A stretch of 64,000 bases of DNA, from positions 161,487-225,486 of the forward strand of contig NZ_JAMQAW010000036.1 of NCBI RefSeq assembly GCF_023701525.1, written 5' to 3'. The DNA comes from Streptomyces albipurpureus. GTDB lineage: Bacteria > Actinomycetota > Actinomycetes > Streptomycetales > Streptomycetaceae. Below are positions 34,294-42,551 of this stretch, in pieces. Each line of letters opens with the position of its first letter. Within the stretch, counting starts at the first letter, position 1. The notes beneath the pieces were generated by a model, which was given only the letters and a program-made list of their open reading frames with translations, had not been told where the DNA came from and did not search any database. A program made the position numbers and the translations under genes.

Positions 34294-36111
34294 ATGACTC
34301 TCGCTGCCGCTCTCGAAGTGCCCTATCCACGCGACTACGCCCATGACTGGGCCCTGGTGGATGTGGAGACCTCGGGGCTGATACCCCGCCAGCACCGGGT
34401 GCTGTCGATCGCGGTGGTGACCATGGGGCCGGACGGAGAACAGACGGGCGAGTTCTCCACTCTGCTGAACCCCGGAGGCGATTGCGGCCCAGTGCACATA
34501 CACGGTCTGACTCCGGAACGGCTGCGGGGCGCACCGACGTTTGACCAGGTCGCGGCCCAGATCGGCGCACTGCTGCAGAACCGGGTGATGGTGGCGCACA
34601 ACGCCCAGTTCGACTATGACTTCCTGGCCCACGAGTTCGCCCGCGCGGGGGTGCGGTTGCCGGTTTCCCAGCGGCTGTGTTCGTTGGCCCTCAACCGTCG
34701 GGTCGATCCGCCGACCAAGGACATGCGTCTGGCGACTCTGGCCGCGCACTACGGCGTGCCGCAGACGCGGGCCCATGACGCCCTGGATGACACTCGGGTG
34801 TTGGCGGGCGTCTTCCGGGCGTCCCTGAGGGAGGCGGCCAGACTCGATCTACGGCTGCCGATGGTGGCCTGTCCCCCGCGACAGGATTCGCACTTCACAC
34901 CGAACCCGCCCAAGGCCCCCTGCGCCTACCGCAATCCCGGACGGATGACCAGCGGGAGAGCACTCACCCAGGGCATGAAGATCGCCATTACGGGAGAGAC
35001 CGGGATCGCCCGCGACGAGCTCATCTCCCGGTCCGTTGCCGCGGGTCTGAACATGGTGGGATCGGTCAGCCGGCACACCAGTGCGTTGGTGGCCAATGAC
35101 TCCGGGGCGGATTCGGCCAAGGCTCGTCGCGCCCTGGCCGAGGGCGTTCCCGTCATCGACGAGCGGACCTTCCTCAGGCTGCTGGGCGATGTGCGTCCTG
35201 GGGTAGCACACGAGAGCCAGTCGACCGCCGCCCCCGCGACAGCGCGGACGAAAGCGCCAACGGCCGCGCCCCCTGCTACTCCACCGGCTACCCGTAGGCC
35301 GCGGACCTCGGCCGGCAAACCGCTGTCGGGGCGCCGGGTGCTGGTGCTGGGCGGCACCCATCCGCAGGCGGTGGCGGCCCGTACGCGGGTCGTGGAGTTG
35401 GGAGCGTCCGCCGCGGTCAACCTCTCCGCCAGTGTCACCGACGCCGTCATACTCCCCGGTGGCGAGAAGGATCGGCGCATGCGCCGCATCGTGGCCCTCG
35501 AACTACCCACGCATGACGCCGACTGGCTCATCGCACCCACCAGTTCACCGGCCGCGCCGGGTGGCGATCGGGGCCAGGCCGCGCACATCCTGCCCAGAGG
35601 CGGGGTGGTCGATCTGCCCCGTCTTGAGGCGACGCACCGGTGGAATGTGACCGCCTCCTGGGCGCAGCAGACGAGCTGCGAGATCGATCTGGTCGCGTTC
35701 ATCGTCGACGAGGAGGACCAGGTCTCCTATGACGACGACTTCACCTTCTACGGCGCTCCGGAGTGCCCCAACGGGGCCGTGCGGTTGCTGAGTGACGGCC
35801 CCACCGAGCAGACCATCAGCATCGAACTCGCCGCTCTGCCGCCCGCGGCGCTCAAGGTGGTCATTGCCGCCGCCATCGACGGCACACCCACCTTCGGCCA
35901 TGTCGGGGCGATCCAGATCACCACGGCACCGGGCGCCAGTGCGCTACCGCTGAGCCAGGCCACTCTGGACGCAGCGACCACCGAGCGCACCATGCTGCTT
36001 GCCGAGATCTACCGCCGCGGCCCGATCTGGCGCTTCCGCGCGGTCGGCCAGGGATACGACCACGGTCTCGATGGACTCGCCCGCGGCTATGGCGTCAACA
36101 TCGCCGACTGA
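34294..36111 (+). CDS. DnaQ-like exonuclease, BRCT and TerD domain fusion protein
   Basis: A 605-aa multidomain protein. Residues 1-190 are a DEDDh exonuclease: DVETSG (Asp23, Glu25), AHNAQFDYDFL and HDALDDTR. Residues ~225-300 form a BRCT domain (MKIAITGETG to DERTFLRLL). A proline/alanine/threonine linker leads to a second BRCT-like stretch (GRRVLVLGG) and then a C-terminal TerD domain: DLVAFIVDEEDQVSYDDDFTF has the calcium-binding acidic cluster, and RTMLLAEIYRRG and WRFRAVGQGYDHGL complete it. It may process DNA in stress or damage responses linked to Ter systems. Similar fusions are widespread in Streptomyces. ATG 34294 has no nearby ribosome binding site. Confidence 0.88.
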   Translation: MTLAAALEVPYPRDYAHDWALVDVETSGLIPRQHRVLSIAVVTMGPDGEQTGEFSTLLNPGGDCGPVHIHGLTPERLRGAPTFDQVAAQIGALLQNRVMVAHNAQFDYDFLAHEFARAGVRLPVSQRLCSLALNRRVDPPTKDMRLATLAAHYGVPQTRAHDALDDTRVLAGVFRASLREAARLDLRLPMVACPPRQDSHFTPNPPKAPCAYRNPGRMTSGRALTQGMKIAITGETGIARDELISRSVAAGLNMVGSVSRHTSALVANDSGADSAKARRALAEGVPVIDERTFLRLLGDVRPGVAHESQSTAAPATARTKAPTAAPPATPPATRRPRTSAGKPLSGRRVLVLGGTHPQAVAARTRVVELGASAAVNLSASVTDAVILPGGEKDRRMRRIVALELPTHDADWLIAPTSSPAAPGGDRGQAAHILPRGGVVDLPRLEATHRWNVTASWAQQTSCEIDLVAFIVDEEDQVSYDDDFTFYGAPECPNGAVRLLSDGPTEQTISIELAALPPAALKVVIAAAIDGTPTFGHVGAIQITTAPGASALPLSQATLDAATTERTMLLAEIYRRGPIWRFRAVGQGYDHGLDGLARGYGVNIAD

Positions 36112-36141
36112 GGGTCGCCGACCGGACGCGAGCCGCTCAGC

Positions 36142-36158
36142 GCCCCGGCGAACGGGGC
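36142..36158. terminator. Short hairpin between convergent genes
   Basis: A 6-bp GC stem (gccccg / cggggc) with loop gcgaa, in the 105-base gap between the TerD fusion and the convergent mannosyltransferase-like gene. A run of alternating CA (about 36175-36191) follows. Weak but well placed. Confidence 0.4.
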
Positions 36159-36216
36159 CTGGGCAGCAAGCCGTCACCACACACACACACAGACACCCGA
36201 CCGGCCGGGCGGAAGG

Positions 36217-37440
36217 TCAGATCGCGTAGCGCCAGAGGGTGACCATATGGGCGCCGTACCAGCAGCCGAAGAGCGTGGCCGCGGTCAAGGTGATCACCAG
36301 CGTTCGACGACTGACGCGGGACAGCGCCTTGGCCAGCGGAAGCAGGAAGAGGACCGCGGGAATCAGGAGGCGCAGTTTGGAGTGGTAGTAGTTGCTCTGG
36401 CCCAGGGTCATCACCAGGACCGTGGTGCCGTAGACCAGCAGCGGGGGCCAGGCATCGCGGCGCCAGGCGATGATGGTGGTGCAGATGGCCGCGATGAGCA
36501 GTACCGCGGTGCTGATGGGGACCCAGCCGTCGCCGGTCTGGAATGTGTCACGGAGAAACGTGAAGAAGGACGCTCCGTTGTCCCAACGGGTTCCCCAGCC
36601 CGCCTCCTGGATCACGAACCAGGCATCGAGTTGACCGGCTCGGTTTCCCACCCAGAGGAGATACAGCGGGGTGCCTGCGCAGGCGAGTCCGACCGCGGTG
36701 AGCGGTCGCCAGGTGGGGCGGCCGGTGCGACGGATCTCCAGGATGACCGCGGTGATCACGGCGAGGGTCAGGGCGACGGCCGCCGGCCGGGTCAGGCCCG
36801 TCAGGAGTGCCAGGGTGCCCGCGGTGAGCCAGGAACGACGGTGAGCCGCGAGTAGCGCCCCCGCGGCCAGAGCGAGGAAGAGCGCTTCGCTGTAGGCCAT
36901 GAAGAAGGCCAGCGCCATGGGCTGGGCGCCGGCCACCAGGATGACGGCGATGGTGGCCGTGCGCTCGTCATAGAGCCGGGTCACCAGGCAGTGGAGGGCC
37001 AGCAGCGCCGCTATGAGGGAGAGATGGGCCACGGCGATGGCCGCGGTGCCCGCGTCCACGCCCGTTATCTGGTGCAGGCCTCGGGCCAGCAGCGGATAGA
37101 CCGGGAAGAAGGCGAGGTTGTTGCCCGCGGGCTGGTTGTTCTCGTCGTAGGTGAAGCCGTTCGGATAGCCGTCGGCGGCTATCGAGGTGTAGAGCTGGCC
37201 GTCCCAGGACAACAGACGGTCGCTGACGCTGGACCCGCCGGGGCTGGTCATCGCCCCGAGGATCACCAGATGGAGGGAGACACTCCCCGCGTAGACCGCG
37301 AGGACCGTGCCGATCAGCCGCAGAAAGGCGTCACCGGGGCGAAATCTCAGTCCGCGCGGATCGCCTGTTCGCTGACGGAACCTGGGGGCGGGAACAGCGG
37401 CCGCCGACGGGCGAACGTCACTGTGGGTCTGATGGGCCAT
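36217..37440 (-). CDS. PIG-V-like integral membrane mannosyltransferase family protein
   Basis: A 407-aa polytopic membrane protein with roughly eight to ten hydrophobic helices. The first external loop has SWDGQLYTSIAADGYPNG and NLAFFPVYPLLAR, the Asp-bearing pattern of PIG-V-like (Mannosyl_trans2) glycosyltransferases that use polyprenyl-phosphate sugars. ATG 37440 is chosen over upstream starts because of GAGGAG five bases before it. The acceptor is unknown; in actinomycetes such enzymes glycosylate cell-wall lipids or proteins. It stands alone, convergent with the TerD fusion. Confidence 0.8.
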   Translation of the reverse strand: MAHQTHSDVRPSAAAVPAPRFRQRTGDPRGLRFRPGDAFLRLIGTVLAVYAGSVSLHLVILGAMTSPGGSSVSDRLLSWDGQLYTSIAADGYPNGFTYDENNQPAGNNLAFFPVYPLLARGLHQITGVDAGTAAIAVAHLSLIAALLALHCLVTRLYDERTATIAVILVAGAQPMALAFFMAYSEALFLALAAGALLAAHRRSWLTAGTLALLTGLTRPAAVALTLAVITAVILEIRRTGRPTWRPLTAVGLACAGTPLYLLWVGNRAGQLDAWFVIQEAGWGTRWDNGASFFTFLRDTFQTGDGWVPISTAVLLIAAICTTIIAWRRDAWPPLLVYGTTVLVMTLGQSNYYHSKLRLLIPAVLFLLPLAKALSRVSRRTLVITLTAATLFGCWYGAHMVTLWRYAI

Positions 37441-38669
37441 CGGCTCCTCGCAAGGTCGGTTCAGCTGCCTTACATCCAGGAGCCGGGAAAGGACCGGCAG
37501 GAGGTGACATGACCCGCCCCGCCGTTGTTCATACATTCACATTACGACAGGAGGCTGGGCACTGGCACCACCACGTCGGTGTGACATGTCCGCCCCGGCG
37601 CGCCCGGCCACTCCCCCGGTAGGGCTACGCACAGGCCGGGGGCAGGCACACCGGAATCAACCGCTGCCATGGCCCGGGGACCTCGGGCGAGAGCCACGGA
37701 TCGGCCCACCGCTGGTCGATGTCGACGACGGCCGGGACCCGGGCCTGCGCGCGGACAACGCGAGGTGCGGGAGGGAGGCCCCGGAGTCGGAGGTGGGGCG
37801 GTGAGGCCCGGGCACGAGCCCCGGACCGTGAGCCATCAGCGTGGACCCGCGCCACAGAACAGACGTCGCGGAGCGCGGAACCCCCGTCGCGGAGTTCCGC
37901 GGCGCGCTGACCGGCTCCGCGTCGGGGCGCGGTCGGAGCGCACACCCCTAGGGGCTTCCAGTGTCAGGGGCACACCGGCTGAGGTTGGCCATCAGACACC
38001 CGACCGGCCAACACCTGATTGACACAGGGCGCCCCGATCATCCGCTGGGCAGGGGTCCCGCGGCGCCGAGGGAAGCGCTCCTTTCCGGATCTTCCCGGGC
38101 GGACGCGTTCCGTGTCAGATACACCGTGCCCGAGCAGGGGCAAACCCGGCCAGTTTCGGCGCCAATTGACCTCCGTATGAATTTTCACACTTCAACCAGC
38201 AGGAAATCAACGGGGCCTCCATAGCGCCCAGCGGGTCACTTTCCCGCCTATCTCGAAACATGCTTGCCGCAGCGAACCTCAAGCCTTCAAGGCGATTATG
38301 AGAAGAACCTGATCTAGTCGATGTCCAGCTTCTCCGAAAGATCCTGACTGCCACCCCCCAAGACCGGCCCTTCCACCCTCCCAAGCGGCAATCCGACCCA
38401 GCCGAACACGTGCAGTGCAGGCATAAAGCCAGGGGCACGGCCAGGGGTGTTGCGGCAGGCCTCAGCGTCCAGGCGCCGATATCACCAGGGATTTCACACT
38501 TCGAACCGCCGGCCCGCGAACGCACATGAGAGCAAGGTGGCCGATAATCGACCACCAGCCACTTTTGCATAAACGGATATGTCTTTTCCAGTTTCTTTGC
38601 ACTGCGCTCCTTAGTATTCCCGGCAATCCACATCCATCCCTTCATTCCCTAGAGGAGGTGTGCATCCCC
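37441..38669. other. Long gene-free region with an 11-bp direct repeat
   Basis: Over 1.2 kb with no supported gene; frames here are short, arginine-rich or lack ribosome binding sites. The right half (38170-38660) is distinctly AT-richer and holds two exact copies of tttcacacttc (38183-38193 and 38492-38502), each followed by an AACC. It probably carries the promoter and leader of the DUF4956-VTC operon. Confidence 0.45.
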
Positions 38670-39323
38670 TTGGATTCCCTGAGGCAACTCGGCACGCATC
38701 TTGGCCTCGACCTCATCGCCGTATCCCTGTTGACCTTCGCCGTGTACTACCCAAGGCATCGGCGTCGTGATCTGCTCCCGGCGTATCTGGCCCTCAACGT
38801 GGCCCTCTTCACCGTCGTCGCAGCCCTCGCACAGGTCGATGGCAATGGCGGTACAGCACTGGGATTCGGCCTTTTTGGTGTGCTGTCGATCATCAGGCTC
38901 CGCTCTGACTCCATCCAGCACGAGGAAGTCGCCTACTACTTCACCACTCTCGTCCTCGGCCTGCTCTGCGGTCTGCCCCAGTTGGAGATCGAGCAGGCCT
39001 GCGCGCTCGCGGCCCTGCTGCTCGTGGTCATCTACGCGGCCGACCATCCACGGCTCTTCGCCCGCGCCCGCCGTACGGTCGTCACCCTGGACGCCGTGTA
39101 CGGCAGCACCGACGAGCTCCGAGCCGACCTCGATCGACGGCTGGGAGAACCCCTCAACTGGACGGTCATGGAGGTCGACTACGTTCGCGATCTCACCGTC
39201 GTGGATGTGCGCTACCGCATACCGAAGGAGGCCAAGAAGGCGCCGGCGGAGACTCAGCCGGAGAACCAGCAGCCCACCGCTCTCGCACCGCAGGCTCCCA
39301 CACCATCGCTGGAGTCGGTGTGA
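38670..39323 (+). CDS. DUF4956 family membrane protein
   Basis: A 217-aa membrane protein with about four helices in its first half (LIAVSLLTFAVYY; LALNVALFTVVAALAQV; LGFGLFGVLSIIRLRS; FTTLVLGLLCGL), followed by a soluble domain with VRDLTVVDVRYRIP. The signature IIRLRSDSIQHEEVAYYF is typical of DUF4956. A strong GAGGAGG lies 11 bases before a TTG start, the best choice. The GTGA overlap with the next gene shows coupling. DUF4956 proteins are commonly paired with VTC-domain proteins and are thought to assist polyphosphate synthesis or export at the membrane. Confidence 0.85.
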   Translation: MDSLRQLGTHLGLDLIAVSLLTFAVYYPRHRRRDLLPAYLALNVALFTVVAALAQVDGNGGTALGFGLFGVLSIIRLRSDSIQHEEVAYYFTTLVLGLLCGLPQLEIEQACALAALLLVVIYAADHPRLFARARRTVVTLDAVYGSTDELRADLDRRLGEPLNWTVMEVDYVRDLTVVDVRYRIPKEAKKAPAETQPENQQPTALAPQAPTPSLESV

Positions 39324-40333
39324 CCGGCGCGGAGGCAGATCAGGGCCGGCTTCCCGGAAAGCAGAAGGACCCATCGACGGAGCCCCCGTCCGCGGGGTCC
39401 GCCCAGAACGACTCCTCGCGCAAGGACCCGCCGGGAAGCACTCGGGAAACCCCAGGGGAAAGCGCGCAGCGAAACTCTGGTCAGGACCGGTCGAAGCCGA
39501 CTCCACTCGACCGGAGGGACTCCGGGGACTCATTCCTCCCGGGGCTCGACGAGATCGCCTGGCCAGTGATGAGCGCTCGCTCGATATCCCTCGCGGAGGT
39601 GAAGGAGCGCGCCGAACTACTCGCTCGCTTCGACCAGGCGTATCTGGTCCCCACCCCGATCTTCGCCGCGCTGACCAGGCATCTGACCGATCCCCGAAGA
39701 CCGCAGGGGCCGTTTCGGGCGCTCACCATCGACGGCCGACGCTGGTTCCGCTATCACTCCGTCTACTACGACACCCCCGAACTGCGCTGCTTTCATGATC
39801 ACCGACAGGGTCGCCGGCTGCGGTTCAAGATCCGGGAGCGGGTCTACCAGGACTCCGGGGAGCGCCAGTTCGAGATCAAACTCAAAGGGGGGCGTGGTGA
39901 GACGGTCAAGCACCGCCGCCCCCTGACCGGGTCCGACACCCCGCTCGACGGGCCCTACCGGGCCTTCCTCGCCGATGCCCTGCGCACCGCGTACGGCATC
40001 GAGGCACCCACCCTGCTGGCCCCCTCGGTCACCACCGACTACCAGCGGGCGACCCTGGTCTCCGACGGCGAGCGGATCACCTGCGACGCGCGGCTGCGCT
40101 GCGACGACGTCCGCGCCCGTTCCGCTGTCCGTTGCGATCCCGGGCTGGTCCTGGTCGAGACCAAGACCACCGGTCATCTCACCGAGGCGGACCTCTTTCT
40201 GCATGCGCACGGAGTGCGGCCCGCGGTCTTCACCAAGTACTGCGGTTCACTCGCCGCGCTGCGTCCAGGTCTCGCCGCCAACCGCTGGCGGCGCGCCGCC
40301 GGGCGCGCCTTCTCGGTGATCGCTCCGTCCTGA
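39320..40333 (+). CDS. VTC-domain polyphosphate polymerase family protein
   Basis: A 337-aa protein with a disordered, Ser/Pro-rich N-terminus (~95 residues) and a VTC-type tunnel (triphosphate tunnel metalloenzyme) domain. Motifs: FDQAYLVP, SVYYDTPELRCFHDH, LRFKIRERVY, FEIKLKGGRGE, KHRR and LVETKTTG with the tunnel Lys/Arg/Glu pattern, ending FTKYCGSLAAL. Yeast Vtc4 uses this domain to make polyphosphate from ATP. GTG 39320 overlaps the DUF4956 stop. The pair probably forms a membrane-associated polyphosphate unit. Confidence 0.88.
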   Translation: MTGAEADQGRLPGKQKDPSTEPPSAGSAQNDSSRKDPPGSTRETPGESAQRNSGQDRSKPTPLDRRDSGDSFLPGLDEIAWPVMSARSISLAEVKERAELLARFDQAYLVPTPIFAALTRHLTDPRRPQGPFRALTIDGRRWFRYHSVYYDTPELRCFHDHRQGRRLRFKIRERVYQDSGERQFEIKLKGGRGETVKHRRPLTGSDTPLDGPYRAFLADALRTAYGIEAPTLLAPSVTTDYQRATLVSDGERITCDARLRCDDVRARSAVRCDPGLVLVETKTTGHLTEADLFLHAHGVRPAVFTKYCGSLAALRPGLAANRWRRAAGRAFSVIAPS

Positions 40334-40772
40334 GCAGTTCTCCCCACCCTGGTCCGACCCCTGGTGGAGTTGGACCGTGGTCCTGGGGCCGACGCCCCTT
40401 GGACCTCCTTCCGAGAACACCACTACCGCGCCATGGGCCTGGGAACAGCACCACCCAGGACGGGCGGCGTCCGCGCCCACCGCACCACCGTTCGCGTGGG
40501 AAAGCCTCGTCTGAACACAGGCCCTCAGGCACCCGCTCCCCTGACCACTCCTGAAGGGCGCAGCCGACCCAGCCCTCCTCCCCGGGGTCCGGCCGGCTGC
40601 GCCCGTGCTCCGGACCGTACGAGCGGCAGAACGGTCCCGTCCGCGCGGCGCCCTCCACCACGGCCTTCGCGGTACCGCGCCCTCTTGCACCAATTCCGTT
40701 CCCGGTTACGGCTGGTGACCCTAGGTTGATGCGCGCAGAACGTTGACGCGCCATGGGCCAGGAGGACGCTCG
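40334..40772. other. Intergenic region upstream of the DUF574 methyltransferase
   Basis: Some 440 bases with no supported gene. A stretch at 40690-40740 (gttacggctggtgaccctaggttgat) is AT-richer and could hold the promoter of the gene at 40773. Confidence 0.35.
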
Positions 40773-41579
40773 ATGACAGCCGACCCCCTCGGGAGGGGAC
40801 CAGACCTCGATGTGTCGCTGCCGCAGTCGGCCAGGGTCTGGAACTACTGGCTCGGTGGCCGAGACAACTACCTGGCGGACCGGGAGGTGGGGCAGGCGTT
40901 CCAGGAGTTCTTTCCCGGCATCGTCGATCTGGCCCACGACTCCCGTGCCTTTCTCGCCCGTACCGTGCGGCATCTGGCGGGTGAGGTGGGAATCCGGCAG
41001 TTCCTCGATGTCGGCACCGGGCTGCCGACCCGGGAGAACACCCACCAGATCGCCCAGCGGGTCGCTCCGTCCTCGCGCATCGTCTATGTGGACAACGATC
41101 CACTCGTGCTGGCCCATGCCCGGGCACTGCTGACCGGTACGGCCGAAGGTGCCACCGACTATCTCGACGCGGATCTTCACGACCCCGAATCGATCATCAG
41201 CCAGGCGGCGTCGACACTGGACTTCGCTCGACCCGTCGCGCTGACGCTCTTGCAGGTCGTCGGGCATGTGGCCGACGACGAGCAGGCCCGGTCGGTGGTG
41301 GATCGGCTGATGGCGGCACTGCCGTCCGGTAGTTACCTGGTGTTCAACGACAGCGTCGACACCCACACCGTCAACGCCCTGGCCACCCGTCGCTACAACG
41401 AGAGCGGCGCGACGCCCTACTTCCTCCGCAGCCCCGAGCAGATCGCCGCGTTCTTCGACGGGTTGGAGCTGTTGGAGCCGGGTGTGGTGCCGCTCGCCGA
41501 GTGGAGACCCGACCCCGCGGCGCCGTCCGATCGCCCGCACGAGGTCATCGCCCTCGGCGGCGTTGCCCGCAAACCCTGA
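40773..41579 (+). CDS. SAM-dependent methyltransferase, DUF574 (Methyltransf_19) family
   Basis: A 268-aa protein of the actinobacterial DUF574 methyltransferase family. It begins with the diagnostic PQSARVWNYWLGGRDNYLADR, then the SAM motif FLDVGTGLPTREN, IVYVDNDPLVLAHARALL, DADLHDPE and VALTLLQVVGHV. AGGAGG lies seven bases before ATG 40773. These proteins are numerous in Streptomyces and often regulatory or orphan; substrates are unknown. It stands alone between polyphosphate genes and a strong terminator. Confidence 0.9.
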   Translation: MTADPLGRGPDLDVSLPQSARVWNYWLGGRDNYLADREVGQAFQEFFPGIVDLAHDSRAFLARTVRHLAGEVGIRQFLDVGTGLPTRENTHQIAQRVAPSSRIVYVDNDPLVLAHARALLTGTAEGATDYLDADLHDPESIISQAASTLDFARPVALTLLQVVGHVADDEQARSVVDRLMAALPSGSYLVFNDSVDTHTVNALATRRYNESGATPYFLRSPEQIAAFFDGLELLEPGVVPLAEWRPDPAAPSDRPHEVIALGGVARKP

Positions 41580-41865
41580 TCGAGGGTGCGCTGACCGGAT
41601 ACCGGCCGGGGGCCCGGTCAGCGGCCATCCGCCGTCTTCCCCCGGCGCGCCGGTACGGAGTCGGACTCCCGGGTACGAGGGGCCGGAGGTGGCGCGCCCG
41701 CGCCACGAAGCCTGGCGGGGGCGAATGAAGGGGCCGGGCGGCCCGGCCGCATTTCCGGGTCGCCCGACCTGTTCACCTCACCCGGGCGGGTCGGGGCGCC
41801 GGGTTCGGGTCCATGGGACCAGGCGCGGTTGGGGGCCCGCGCCCGGTCGGGTCGGTAAGTCAGGG

Positions 41866-41901
41866 GAGCCCCCTCTCTGCGGCAAGCAGTAGAGGGGGCT
41901 C
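41866..41901. terminator. Bidirectional hairpin terminator between convergent genes
   Basis: A perfect 11-bp stem (gagccccctct / agagggggctc) extended inward by ctgc/gcag around loop ggcaa with one unpaired base. It lies between the + strand methyltransferase and the - strand repeat protein and can serve both. No T tract. Confidence 0.8.
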
Positions 41902-42002
41902 ACCAGGGCCCAGTGGGGGAAGCGCTTGTCGCTCAAAGGCCCTGGAGCCGCCCACGACACCCTGCGGGATGTCGGCGCCGTGGGCGACGTCTTGGGGTCC
42001 TG

Positions 42003-42551
42003 TCAGCCCGCCGTGGTGGGCGGGTTGGCGCGCTTTGCCGCGGAGCCGTCCGTGGGACGTTCGGCGAGTCCCCCGGTGGCCGCGTCCTGCGGCGCCAGGA
42101 GGAACTTGTGCAGGGAGCGCAGGAACTCGAAGAGCTTGTCCTCCTCGCACGGCCTGGCCGGCTGCCGACGCTCGCCACGCCGGTCGTAGCTGGTGCGGTC
42201 GTACGTCGTACGGTCGTACACGGCACGGTCATGGCTCATCCGGTCGTACACCGCGTGGTCGCTGCCGTGCCGGTCGGTGCTGTGCCGCTCGGTGACCTGG
42301 CGGTCCGTCACCGGGCGTTCGGTCCAGGAGCGGTCGCTCCAGTCCCGGCCGCTCCACGGCCGCTCGGCCCTGGGACGGTCCGCCCCCGGCCGGTCGGTCA
42401 GTGGGCAGTCGGTCCTGGCGCAGTCGGTCCGATCGGCGCGTGGCCGTTCGACCCTCCGTGGCCGCCCCGGCTGATGCCGGTGATGACGCAGGTCTCGTAG
42501 GTCGCGTAGGTGGAGTGCATCCGCCAGCGCCGATTTCAAGGGTTTCCTCAT
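42003..42551 (-). CDS. Asp-Arg repeat protein coupled to the SulP transporter
   Basis: A 182-aa protein whose middle (~residues 35-130) is built of imperfect short repeats centred on DR or ER (ADRTD, TDRP, TERP, VTDRQ, VYDRTTYDRTSYDR). A C-terminal part, CEEDKLFEFLRSLHKFLLAP, is a plausible amphipathic helix. ATG 42551 overlaps the SulP stop as ATGA and AAGGGA lies eight bases upstream, so translation is coupled. I do not recognise the family. It could be a charged cytoplasmic accessory of the transporter, or a poorly conserved frame; the coupling favours a real gene. Confidence 0.6.
   Translation of the reverse strand: MRKPLKSALADALHLRDLRDLRHHRHQPGRPRRVERPRADRTDCARTDCPLTDRPGADRPRAERPWSGRDWSDRSWTERPVTDRQVTERHSTDRHGSDHAVYDRMSHDRAVYDRTTYDRTSYDRRGERRQPARPCEEDKLFEFLRSLHKFLLAPQDAATGGLAERPTDGSAAKRANPPTTAG
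42190..42440. repeat. Degenerate tandem repeats encoding the Asp-Arg protein
   Basis: A cggtc core recurs about every 12-18 bases across this stretch (for example cggtcgtac at several places). The array is in frame with the Asp-Arg protein and is likely to vary in copy number. Confidence 0.7.

Noticed and set aside
38115..38645. 176-aa - strand frame in the gene-free region
   Set aside because: Cys/Arg/Ser-rich composition without domain pattern, and no ribosome binding site.
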